Both the position numbers and the translations under genes were made by a program. The notes beneath the pieces are model-generated. The model saw only the letters and a list, made by a program, of their open reading frames with translations, was not told where the DNA came from and made no database searches. 16,290 nt of DNA from Clostridium sp. (GTDB lineage: Bacteria > Bacillota > Clostridia > Clostridiales > Clostridiaceae): positions 1 through 16,290 of the forward strand of contig DPOH01000339.1 in NCBI GenBank assembly GCA_003539755.1, given 5' to 3'. Positions 1 to 7,202 of this stretch are shown piece after piece (positions within the stretch are counted from its first letter, which is position 1; each line of letters starts with the position of its first letter).

Positions 1-355
1 AAATAAGAGTAAAACGATACGAATAAACTTAATTTAAAAATTTAATAAGAGAGGATGATTACCTGGTGGAAAGTGTTATTAGAAACTAACAGATTTAATT
101 AAAAACATACCATTTCTAAAATTAAAAAATTATGAGCAACAAAAAAATTGTTTAAATTTCATTAGGAGCAGTTATTCATGCAAATGCAGAGCTTGTTACA
201 ATACTAAAAATATTGATATTTTTTCACATTTAATTCCGAGTAAATGGCTAAGAAAAGTTGGTTTTATAAGATAAAAGTAGATAAAGGAATTTAGAAATAA
301 GGTTATAGTAATAGAAATTCATTGAAATTTTTTAAACAGAAAGCGAAGTGAGACT
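1..355 (+). other. Leader region upstream of the sulfate operon
   Basis: No convincing gene lies in these 355 bases and no good -35/-10 pair was found; the best lone -10-like hexamer is TATAGT at 304-309 without a matching -35. The stretch holds a T-box Stem I-like segment (about 13-90), an AT-only hairpin at 206-223 followed by a run of T, a nine-codon micro-ORF at 178-207 behind AGGAG (164-168), and a stop-free frame of 63 codons (83-271, stop 272-274) with no start codon. The operon promoter may lie left of the window. Each of these is uncertain and is discussed as a finding. Confidence 0.5.
13..90 (+). promoter_or_regulatory. Possible T-box Stem I-like leader segment (relic)
   Basis: AGAGAG at 49-54 is followed by a weak six-pair stem (GATGAT with GTTATT, three of the pairs wobble) enclosing a loop that contains TGGTGGAA. 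AGAGAG followed by a TGGTGnnAA-type loop is the distal Stem I signature of T-box leaders. The other obligatory part, the AGGGTGGNACCGCG antiterminator sequence, is absent between here and the first gene, and no clear cysteine or methionine specifier codon is placed correctly. It is therefore either a decayed T-box or a chance match. Confidence 0.2.
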
Positions 356-1381
356 ATGAAAATAAAGAAGACACTAGCTGTAGCTATTTCATCATTCATA
401 TTGACATCAATATTTACAGGATGTGGGAATATAGGCAAATCAAAAGAAAGTAAAGTTGAGATTATAAATGTTTCATATGATCCAACTAGAGAATTATATG
501 AGCAGTATAATGAAAAGTTTAGAGAGTATTGGAAAGAAAAAAATAATCAAGATGTTGAAATAATACAATCTCATGGAGGCTCAGGAGCACAAGCTCGTTC
601 AGTAATTGAAGGAATTGGCGCAGATGTTGTATCTCTGGCACTTGATCATGATATTACAGCAATTCAAAAAGAAGGTTTAATAGAAGAGGGATGGAAAGAT
701 GAATTTCCTTTAGACAGTGCACCATATACTTCTACAATTGTATTTTTAGTTCGTAAAGGAAATGAAAAAAATATTAAAGATTGGAATGATATTGTTAAAA
801 AAGGTGTCAATATTATAACTCCAAATCCAAAGTCGTCAGGTGGTGCATGTTGGAGCTTCCTTGCTGCATGGGCATATGCGGATAAAAAATTTTCAGGCGA
901 TGAAATTCAAATAAAGAAGTTTATGGCTGATTTATATAATAATGTATCAGTTTTGGGATCTGGAGCAAGAGGGGCTACAACAACATTTGTTGAGAACGGA
1001 CAAGGTGATGTTCTTATTTCATGGGAAAATGAAGCTTATCTTGCAATTAAAGAGCATCCTGATGAATATGAGATTATTAGTCCAAGTGTAAGTATTTTAG
1101 CGCAACCTTCAGTAGCTGCAGTTGATCAAAATATAAAAGATTCTGAAAAAGAAGAAGTGGCAAAAGGATATATTGAATACTTATATTCAGATGTTGGTCA
1201 AAGAATAGCAGGAGATAATTATTATAGACCTACAAATGCAGAAATACTTAAAGAATATTCAGATATATTTAATTTGGATATAGATCTTGTTAATATTGAT
1301 GATTTTGGAGGATGGGATGCAGCTTATGATAAGTTCTTTAAAGATGGAGGAATTTTTGATGAAATTTATGTTAAACCTTAA
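356..1381 (+). CDS. sbp: Sulfate-binding lipoprotein of a sulfate ABC transporter
   Basis: Extracytoplasmic receptor that captures sulfate (possibly thiosulfate) and hands it to the CysTW permease. The 341-residue protein opens with a lipoprotein signal peptide: a KIKK N-region, a hydrophobic stretch at about 7-20 and a lipobox ending at Cys23. Family motifs are SYDPTRELY (40-48), QSHGGSGAQAR (71-81), PNPKSSGGACW (156-166) and a GARGATTTF..GQGDVLISWENEA stretch (203-228), all typical of the Sbp/CysP family. Length is normal. The ATG at 356 is preceded by a modest GAAGTGAG ribosome binding site. It is the first gene of the operon, 21 bases before cysT. Sequence alone does not separate sulfate from thiosulfate preference, but the APS-forming and APS-reducing genes downstream favour sulfate. 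Confidence 0.95.
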   Translation: MKIKKTLAVAISSFILTSIFTGCGNIGKSKESKVEIINVSYDPTRELYEQYNEKFREYWKEKNNQDVEIIQSHGGSGAQARSVIEGIGADVVSLALDHDITAIQKEGLIEEGWKDEFPLDSAPYTSTIVFLVRKGNEKNIKDWNDIVKKGVNIITPNPKSSGGACWSFLAAWAYADKKFSGDEIQIKKFMADLYNNVSVLGSGARGATTTFVENGQGDVLISWENEAYLAIKEHPDEYEIISPSVSILAQPSVAAVDQNIKDSEKEEVAKGYIEYLYSDVGQRIAGDNYYRPTNAEILKEYSDIFNLDIDLVNIDDFGGWDAAYDKFFKDGGIFDEIYVKP

Positions 1382-1402
1382 AAAATAGGAAGGAGAAATA
1401 AA

Positions 1403-2248
1403 ATGGTAATAGGAATAAGCAAAGCCAATAAATCCAAAAACATTATACCTGGATTTGGAATTTCAATGGGGATTACATTAACGATGCTTAGTATTGTTAT
1501 ACTGATTCCAATAGCATCAATATTTATAAAAAGTTCTGGATTAAGCATGAATGGATTTTTTAATATTATTACATCAAGTGAAGTTATATCTGCTTATAAA
1601 GTTAGTTTTACATGTGCATTTGTGGCAGCAATTATAAATAGTATTTTTGGAACAATATTAGCATGGATATTAGTAAGATATGATTTCCCTTTTAAGAAAT
1701 TTTTAGATGGACTTATTGAACTTCCATTTGCATTGCCTACAGCAGTGGCTGGTATTGCCTTAACTTCATTATATTCAGATAAAGGATTTATAGGAAAGAT
1801 TTTTAATAACTTTGGAATAAAGATAGCATATACAAAGCTTGGAATTATAATAGCAATGATTTTTATAGGAATACCATTTGTAGTTAGAGCTATACAACCT
1901 ATCTTAGAAAAAATAGATCCTCAGTATGAAGAAGCAGCTTCTATACTTGGTTCAGGAAGCAAAAGAACATTCTTTAAAATAATATTTCCTGAAATACTTC
2001 CTGGAATACTTACAGGTTTTGGATTGGCGCTAGCAAGAGCTATTGGAGAGTATGGAAGTGTTGTGTTTATAGCAGGAAATATTCCATATGAAACTCAAAT
2101 TGCACCATTATTAATTATGATGAAGCTCGAACAATATAAATATGCAGATGCAACAGCTATAGCAATAGTAATGCTTGTTATTTCATTTACTATATTATTT
2201 GTTTTAAATTTAGTTCAAGCATATGTAAATAAGATTACTAATAAGTAG
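1403..2248 (+). CDS. cysT: Sulfate ABC transporter permease CysT
   Basis: Membrane subunit forming half of the sulfate translocation channel. The 281-residue protein has about six hydrophobic segments (roughly 18-42, 68-90, 104-124, 146-164, 200-226, 250-272). The EAA loop that docks on the ATPase is at 177-200 (EEAASILGSGS followed by FPEILPGI). The ARAIGEYGSVVFIAGNIP stretch (211-228) is characteristic of CysT/CysW-type permeases. A strong AGGAAGGAG ribosome binding site precedes the ATG. Only 16 bases separate it from cysW, so the two are surely cotranscribed. The separate CysT and CysW names follow gene order and similarity; both belong to one permease family and form a heterodimer. Confidence 0.94.
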   Translation: MVIGISKANKSKNIIPGFGISMGITLTMLSIVILIPIASIFIKSSGLSMNGFFNIITSSEVISAYKVSFTCAFVAAIINSIFGTILAWILVRYDFPFKKFLDGLIELPFALPTAVAGIALTSLYSDKGFIGKIFNNFGIKIAYTKLGIIIAMIFIGIPFVVRAIQPILEKIDPQYEEAASILGSGSKRTFFKIIFPEILPGILTGFGLALARAIGEYGSVVFIAGNIPYETQIAPLLIMMKLEQYKYADATAIAIVMLVISFTILFVLNLVQAYVNKITNK

Positions 2249-2264
2249 GATAGGGGGTCATACC

Positions 2265-3143
2265 ATGATTAAAGAGATTTATTCCAATAAGCAAAAAGCA
2301 ATATCAAAAGAATTAAGGTACAGTTTAATATCAAAACAGGACATTACCAGAAAATCACTAATATTACTTGGGGTTGTTTTTATAGGAGTTATGCTTGTCA
2401 TTCCTCTAATATCTGTGATTGTATATGCATTACAAGCTGGATTTGAAACTTACAAAAATGCAATTTTTGATAAATATACGCTAAAAGCTTTATATCTGAC
2501 TTTTAAAGCTACAATATTTGCTGTAATTTTAAATACAATATTTGGATTATTTGCTGCATGGACAATTACAAAGTTTAAGTTTAAAGGAAAACAAATTTTA
2601 ACAACATTAATAGATATTCCATTTGCAATATCACCAGTTATAGCAGGACTTATTTTTATATTAACATTTGGAAAGATAGGATGGGCCTATAGTTTCTTAA
2701 ATGCTCATAATATTAAAATCGTATTTGCAGTACCAGGAATACTACTTGCAACTATTTTTGTTACATTTCCTTTTATATCTAGAGAAGTGATACCAGTGTT
2801 AAATGCAGAAGGAAGCGATGAAGAAGAAGCAGCTGCACTTATGGGTGCAGGGGGATTTAAGATATTTACAAAGATCACACTTCCACATATAAGATGGGCA
2901 TTGCTTTATGGAATTATATTATGTACAGCAAGAGCAATGGGAGAGTTTGGTGCAGTTTCAGTTATATCAGGCCATTTGAGAGGAAAAACGAACACTCTTC
3001 CACTTCATATAGAAATTTTATATAACCAATTTAAGGTGACAGATGCATTTGCAGCTTCATCACTATTAGTTGTTGTAGCAGTCTTTATTTTAATATTGAA
3101 AAACATTGTAGAATTTAAGTCAAAAAGGGGTGTAGATAAGTAA
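2265..3143 (+). CDS. cysW: Sulfate ABC transporter permease CysW
   Basis: Second membrane subunit of the sulfate importer. The 292-residue protein has a charged N-terminal arm of about 30 residues, longer than that of CysT, then about six membrane segments. The EAA coupling motif is at 187-209 (EEEAAALMGAGG, then LPHIRWALLYG) and is followed by the family stretch ARAMGEFGAVSVISGHLRG (222-240). A GATAGGGGG ribosome binding site stands about ten bases before the start. Its stop codon overlaps the cysA start by one base (TAATG), a coupled arrangement that keeps permease and ATPase in step. Confidence 0.94.
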   Translation: MIKEIYSNKQKAISKELRYSLISKQDITRKSLILLGVVFIGVMLVIPLISVIVYALQAGFETYKNAIFDKYTLKALYLTFKATIFAVILNTIFGLFAAWTITKFKFKGKQILTTLIDIPFAISPVIAGLIFILTFGKIGWAYSFLNAHNIKIVFAVPGILLATIFVTFPFISREVIPVLNAEGSDEEEAAALMGAGGFKIFTKITLPHIRWALLYGIILCTARAMGEFGAVSVISGHLRGKTNTLPLHIEILYNQFKVTDAFAASSLLVVVAVFILILKNIVEFKSKRGVDK

Positions 3144-4204
3144 TGTATGTAGAGTTAAAGAATATAAACAAATCATATGGAGATTTTAAAGCTTCTAAAA
3201 ATATAAATATTAAAATTGAAAAAGGTAAGCTTATAGCTTTGCTTGGACCAAGTGGTAGTGGAAAAACCACTATACTTCGAATGATTGCTGGACTTGAAAC
3301 ACCAGATTCAGGAGATATCTATATTAATGGCGTAAGAGTTAATGATATTGAAGCAAGTAAGAGGGGAATAGGTTTTGTATTCCAAAGTTATGCATTATTT
3401 AAATATATGACAGTATTTGACAATATTGCTTTTGGCTTAGAAATACAAAAAAGAAGTAAAAGTGAAATAAAAAAGAAAGTCACTGAACTTATTGAATTAA
3501 TTGGTCTTAAAGGTCTTGAAAAAAGATATCCAAGCCAGCTTTCAGGAGGACAAAGACAAAGAGTTGCATTTGCCCGTGCATTGGCACCAGAGCCTCAGTT
3601 GTTACTATTAGATGAACCTTTTGCAGCTATTGATGCAAAGGTAAGACAAGAGCTTAGAACATGGCTTAAAGAAATGATAAATAAAGTTGGAGTTACAAGT
3701 ATCTTTGTTACTCATGATCAAGATGAAGCCATAGAGGTTGCTGATGAAATAATAGTAACAAATCGTGGAAGAATCGAACAGATGGGTACACCAATAGAAA
3801 TTTATAAAGAGCCATCAACTTCATTTGTGGCAGAATTTATTGGACAGTCTACAGTTCTTGAAAACTATAGAGAACTCAAAGGATTTAATGAAATTGAAAA
3901 CGTATCTAAAGCAGTAGTTCGTCCTGAATTTGTAGAAATTACAAAGGAAGGTGAATTAAAACACTATTTTAGTGTAGCAGAAGAAGGTATTGTAAAAGGA
4001 ATTTTATTTAGGGGAAATTATATTGAAATAAGAGTTGATGTTAAGGGAATGGAATTAACATCATCAAGAACACTTAGTCAAGAACCTGTAGTGATAGGTG
4101 AAAAAGTCAATGTATTAATAAACAAGTTATTTATGTTTGATGATAAAAAAGCATATGTAGTTGAAAATGCAGCAATGATTGATAACAATTCTGTCTATAT
4201 TTAG
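3143..4204 (+). CDS. cysA: Sulfate ABC transporter ATP-binding protein CysA
   Basis: Cytoplasmic ATPase that powers sulfate import. The 353-residue protein shows Walker A GPSGSGKT (35-42), Q-loop Gln81, ABC signature LSGGQ (133-137), Walker B LLLLDEP (153-159) and the switch His191. A C-terminal region of about 115 residues after FVAEFIGQS has the length and character of a CysA/TOBE-type regulatory domain. The start overlaps the cysW stop by one base, so it is probably translated by coupling. A 58-base gap with no hairpin follows before aprA, so transcription can continue into the assimilation genes. Confidence 0.95.
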   Translation: MYVELKNINKSYGDFKASKNINIKIEKGKLIALLGPSGSGKTTILRMIAGLETPDSGDIYINGVRVNDIEASKRGIGFVFQSYALFKYMTVFDNIAFGLEIQKRSKSEIKKKVTELIELIGLKGLEKRYPSQLSGGQRQRVAFARALAPEPQLLLLDEPFAAIDAKVRQELRTWLKEMINKVGVTSIFVTHDQDEAIEVADEIIVTNRGRIEQMGTPIEIYKEPSTSFVAEFIGQSTVLENYRELKGFNEIENVSKAVVRPEFVEITKEGELKHYFSVAEEGIVKGILFRGNYIEIRVDVKGMELTSSRTLSQEPVVIGEKVNVLINKLFMFDDKKAYVVENAAMIDNNSVYI

Positions 4205-4262
4205 TTTTTTATTAAAATCATACAAACATTATTATAAATAAAATTTAGAAATGGAGATTTAT

Positions 4263-5972
4263 ATGAGTAAGGGAGTTAGTGTAAAAAGGTTAAATACTGA
4301 TATTTTAATAATAGGAGGTGGTACTGCAGGATGTTATGCAGCTATCACAATAAGAGAAAATTCAAATGCTTCTATAATTATAGCTGAGAAAGCAAATATA
4401 AAAAGAAGTGGATGCCTGGCAGCAGGAGTAAATGCTATTAATGCTTATATAGTAAAAGGAAATAAGCCTGAAGATTATGTTGAGTATGCTAAAAAAGATG
4501 CAGAAAATATAGTAAGAGAAGATCTTCTTTTAACAATGTCACAAGGACTTAATAAAGTAACTCATAAACTTGAGGATTTAGGACTTGTTATATTAAAAGA
4601 TGAAAATGGTGAATATGTTGCAAGAGGCAGAAGAAATATAAAAATCAATGGTGAGAATATAAAGACTATATTATATGATGCAGTAAAGTCTTTGGATAAT
4701 ACTCAAATATTAAATAAGGTGAATGTATTTGAGTATATTGTAAAAGATAACACTATTTTGGGAGCATTTGCATTTGATGTTGAAGAAAATATTCTTTATG
4801 AAATAAGGGCTAAAAAAGTCATATGTGCAACTGGTGGAGCATCAGGATTATATAGACCTAATAATCCAGGCTTTTCTAGACATAAAATGTGGTATTGCCC
4901 ATTTAATACTGGAGCTGGATATGCTATGGGAATAAAATCAGGGGCAGAAATGACTACATTTGAAATGAGATTTATTGCTTTAAGATGTAAGGATACCATA
5001 GCTCCAACTGGTACTATTGCTCAAGGTGCAGGAGCTAAACAAATTAATAGTAGAGGAGAAATTTACGAAAGTAAATATGGTTTAACTACAAGTGAAAGAG
5101 TTTATGGTACAGTGATGGAAAATGCTGAAGGTAGAGGACCATGTTATCTAAAAACTCAAGGAATAGATAAAAGCAAAGATGACGAACTTTTTAAAGCATA
5201 CTTAAATATGGCACCAAGCCAGACTTTAAAGTGGATAGAAGAAGGTAAAAAGCCAAGTGAGCAGAGTGTTGAAATAGAAGGTACTGAACCTTATATAGTA
5301 GGTGGTCATACAGCTAGTGGATATTGGGTAAATACTAAAAGAGAAACTACAATTCATGGATTATTTGCTGCAGGTGATGTAGCAGGGGGATGCCCTCAGA
5401 AATATGTTACAGGTGCATTAGTTGAAGGTGAAATAGCAGCAAAAGAAGCTATAAAACAATTAGAAAATATAAATTCACAAGTAGTTAACTTATTAGATGA
5501 TGAAGAAGAACAGATAGTAAATTCTAAGAAAAAAGAACTAGAAGAAATATTAAATAATGAAAATTCTGTTTTTACAGTAGAACAACTTGAAGAAGCAATG
5601 CAAAAGGTTATGGATAATTATGCTGGTGGTATAAGCAGAAATTATGAATTTAATGAAGCTCAATTAGATATAGCATTAGAAAAAATAGATAAGATAACAA
5701 AGCTTTCAGAGAATTTATATGCAGAAGATATGCATGAGCTTATGTTTGTATATGAACTTAAAGAAAGATTAGTAGTATGTAAATCTCTTATAGCTCACCT
5801 AAAAGCTAGAAAAGAGACAAGATGGCATAGTTTTGCTGAAAACAAAGATTATCCAAATAAAGATGATAATTATTTAAAATATGTAAATTCAAAATTAGTA
5901 GATGGAAAAATCAATATTATATATAGAGATTTAGTAAGTAGAGGTGAAGTGTATGAGCATAATGATAAATAA
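4263..5972 (+). CDS. aprA: Adenylylsulfate (APS) reductase, flavoprotein subunit AprA
   Basis: FAD subunit reducing APS to sulfite and AMP. From ATG 4263 the protein has 569 residues. An upstream in-frame ATG at 4251 would leave the GGAG at 4253-4256 inside the gene; that GGAG sits six bases before 4263, so 4263 is preferred. The FAD-binding motif GGGTAGCYAA is at 18-27, followed by EKANIKRSGCLAAGVNAINAY, which matches AprA rather than fumarate reductase. The EMRF..LRCKD..APTG segment (about 235-250) and GGHTASGYW (347-355) correspond to regions carrying the catalytic Arg and His of characterised AprA. The ending GLFAAGDVAGGCPQKYVTGAL (about 366-386) closes the FAD site. Dissimilatory AprA is near 650 residues, so this is a compact form. 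It overlaps aprB by 20 bases. Confidence 0.9.
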   Translation: MSKGVSVKRLNTDILIIGGGTAGCYAAITIRENSNASIIIAEKANIKRSGCLAAGVNAINAYIVKGNKPEDYVEYAKKDAENIVREDLLLTMSQGLNKVTHKLEDLGLVILKDENGEYVARGRRNIKINGENIKTILYDAVKSLDNTQILNKVNVFEYIVKDNTILGAFAFDVEENILYEIRAKKVICATGGASGLYRPNNPGFSRHKMWYCPFNTGAGYAMGIKSGAEMTTFEMRFIALRCKDTIAPTGTIAQGAGAKQINSRGEIYESKYGLTTSERVYGTVMENAEGRGPCYLKTQGIDKSKDDELFKAYLNMAPSQTLKWIEEGKKPSEQSVEIEGTEPYIVGGHTASGYWVNTKRETTIHGLFAAGDVAGGCPQKYVTGALVEGEIAAKEAIKQLENINSQVVNLLDDEEEQIVNSKKKELEEILNNENSVFTVEQLEEAMQKVMDNYAGGISRNYEFNEAQLDIALEKIDKITKLSENLYAEDMHELMFVYELKERLVVCKSLIAHLKARKETRWHSFAENKDYPNKDDNYLKYVNSKLVDGKINIIYRDLVSRGEVYEHNDK

Positions 5973-6270
5973 AGATAAGTGTATTGGATGTAAGAAATGT
6001 TTAGATGTATGTCCAGGAAGTTTAATTAAATATGATTTAGAAAATAAAAAATCGTATATGAAGTACCCAAAAGACTGTTGGGGATGCTGTTCATGTATAA
6101 AAGAATGTCCAAGTGATGCAATATCTTTATTTTTAGGAGCTGATATTGGTGGAAGCGGAAGTCGTATGACTGTTAAATTAAGCGAAAGCAATGCAGTTTG
6201 GAAAATAAGTAAAAGCAATAAAGAAGAAGTAATAATTAATATTAATAGAAAAGATTCAAATAAGTATTAA
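5953..6270 (+). CDS. aprB: APS reductase iron-sulfur subunit AprB (ferredoxin-type)
   Basis: Electron-transfer subunit passing electrons to the FAD of AprA. The AGAGGTGA at 5940-5947 serves the ATG at 5953; a GTG at 5944 would lie on top of it. The 105-residue protein has two 4Fe-4S motifs: Cys10, 13, 16, 20 and Cys42, 45, 48, 52. Trp43 in CWGCCSC matches the conserved tryptophan next to the cluster in AprB, which bridges cluster and flavin in the known structure. The following SRMTVKL..NAVWKIS segment resembles the small beta-sheet region of AprB. Dissimilatory AprB (about 150 residues) continues into a long tail that wraps around AprA; here that tail is missing. The overlap with aprA supports a one-to-one complex. 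Confidence 0.88.
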   Translation: MSIMINKDKCIGCKKCLDVCPGSLIKYDLENKKSYMKYPKDCWGCCSCIKECPSDAISLFLGADIGGSGSRMTVKLSESNAVWKISKSNKEEVIININRKDSNKY

Positions 6271-6301
6271 TTTACAAAATAAAAAAATTGGAGGTCATAA
6301 A

Positions 6302-7201
6302 ATGAGTAAATTATCACACCTTGATAGGTTAGAAGCAGAAGCAATTTATATAATAAGAGAAGTAGCAGCAGAATGTGAAAATCCTGTAATGCTATATTCC
6401 ATAGGAAAGGATAGTTCAGTAATGCTTCACCTTGCATTAAAAGCATTTTATCCTGAAAAACCACCATTTCCATTTCTTCATATTGATACAACATGGAAGT
6501 TTAAAGAAATGATAGAATTCCGTGATAGAAGAGCAAAAGAATTAGGAATAGAAATGCTTGTATATACAAATATGGATGGTGTAAAGCAAGGAATAAATCC
6601 ATTTGATCATGGTTCAGCTTACACAGACATAATGAAAACTCAAGCATTAAAGCAAGGGTTAAAAAAATATGGATTTACAGCAGCCTTTGGAGGAGGAAGA
6701 CGTGATGAAGAAAAATCTCGTGCAAAGGAAAGAGTATTTTCATTTAGAAATGAAGCTCAGGCATGGGATCCTAAAAATCAAAGACCTGAAATGTGGAAAC
6801 TTTATAACTCAAAGATTAATAAAGGAGAAAGTATAAGAGTATTTCCATTATCAAACTGGACAGAAAAGGATATATGGCAATACATAAAGAGAGAAAACAT
6901 TGATATTGTACCACTATATTTTTCAAAGGAAAGACCAGTTGTTCATCGCGATGGAAATTTAGTAATGGTTGATGATGATAGATTAAAACTATTACCAGGT
7001 GAAGAAATAGAATATAAAAAAGTAAGATTTAGAACTTTAGGATGCTATCCACTTACAGGAGCTATTGAATCTGAAGCAGATACTTTAGATGAAATAATAG
7101 AAGAAACTTTAAGTGCAGTATCATCAGAAAGAACAACGCGTGTAATTGATAGTGAAGCTGCTGGAAGCATGGAAAGAAGAAAGAGAGAGGGGTATTTCTA
7201 A
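6302..7201 (+). CDS. cysD: Sulfate adenylyltransferase small subunit CysD
   Basis: Catalytic subunit of two-component ATP sulfurylase, making APS and pyrophosphate from ATP and sulfate in the cytoplasm. The 299-residue protein has the PP-loop SIGKDSS (33-39), the GGGRRDEEKSRAKE stretch (130-143), PLSNWTEKDIWQYI (182-195) and the C-terminal ERRKREGYF typical of CysD. Length is normal for the family. A GGAGG ribosome binding site precedes the ATG after a 31-base gap from aprB. Only one base separates its stop from the cysN start, as expected for subunits of one enzyme. Confidence 0.97.
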   Translation: MSKLSHLDRLEAEAIYIIREVAAECENPVMLYSIGKDSSVMLHLALKAFYPEKPPFPFLHIDTTWKFKEMIEFRDRRAKELGIEMLVYTNMDGVKQGINPFDHGSAYTDIMKTQALKQGLKKYGFTAAFGGGRRDEEKSRAKERVFSFRNEAQAWDPKNQRPEMWKLYNSKINKGESIRVFPLSNWTEKDIWQYIKRENIDIVPLYFSKERPVVHRDGNLVMVDDDRLKLLPGEEIEYKKVRFRTLGCYPLTGAIESEADTLDEIIEETLSAVSSERTTRVIDSEAAGSMERRKREGYF

Positions 7202-7202
7202 T

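Noticed and set aside
40..120. SAM (S-box) riboswitch before the sulfate operon
   Set aside because: An AGAGAGG stretch is present, but the conserved GGCAACC box, the kink-turn sequences and a terminator hairpin are not.
4796..4999. Antisense open frame inside aprA, and similar ones across the window
   Set aside because: These frames lie wholly within well-supported genes on the other strand, lack ribosome binding sites and have no recognisable products.
7146..7202. Earlier CysN start at ATG 7146
   Set aside because: It would add 19 residues overlapping cysD, lacks a ribosome binding site, and the usual N-terminus before the P-loop begins at 7203.
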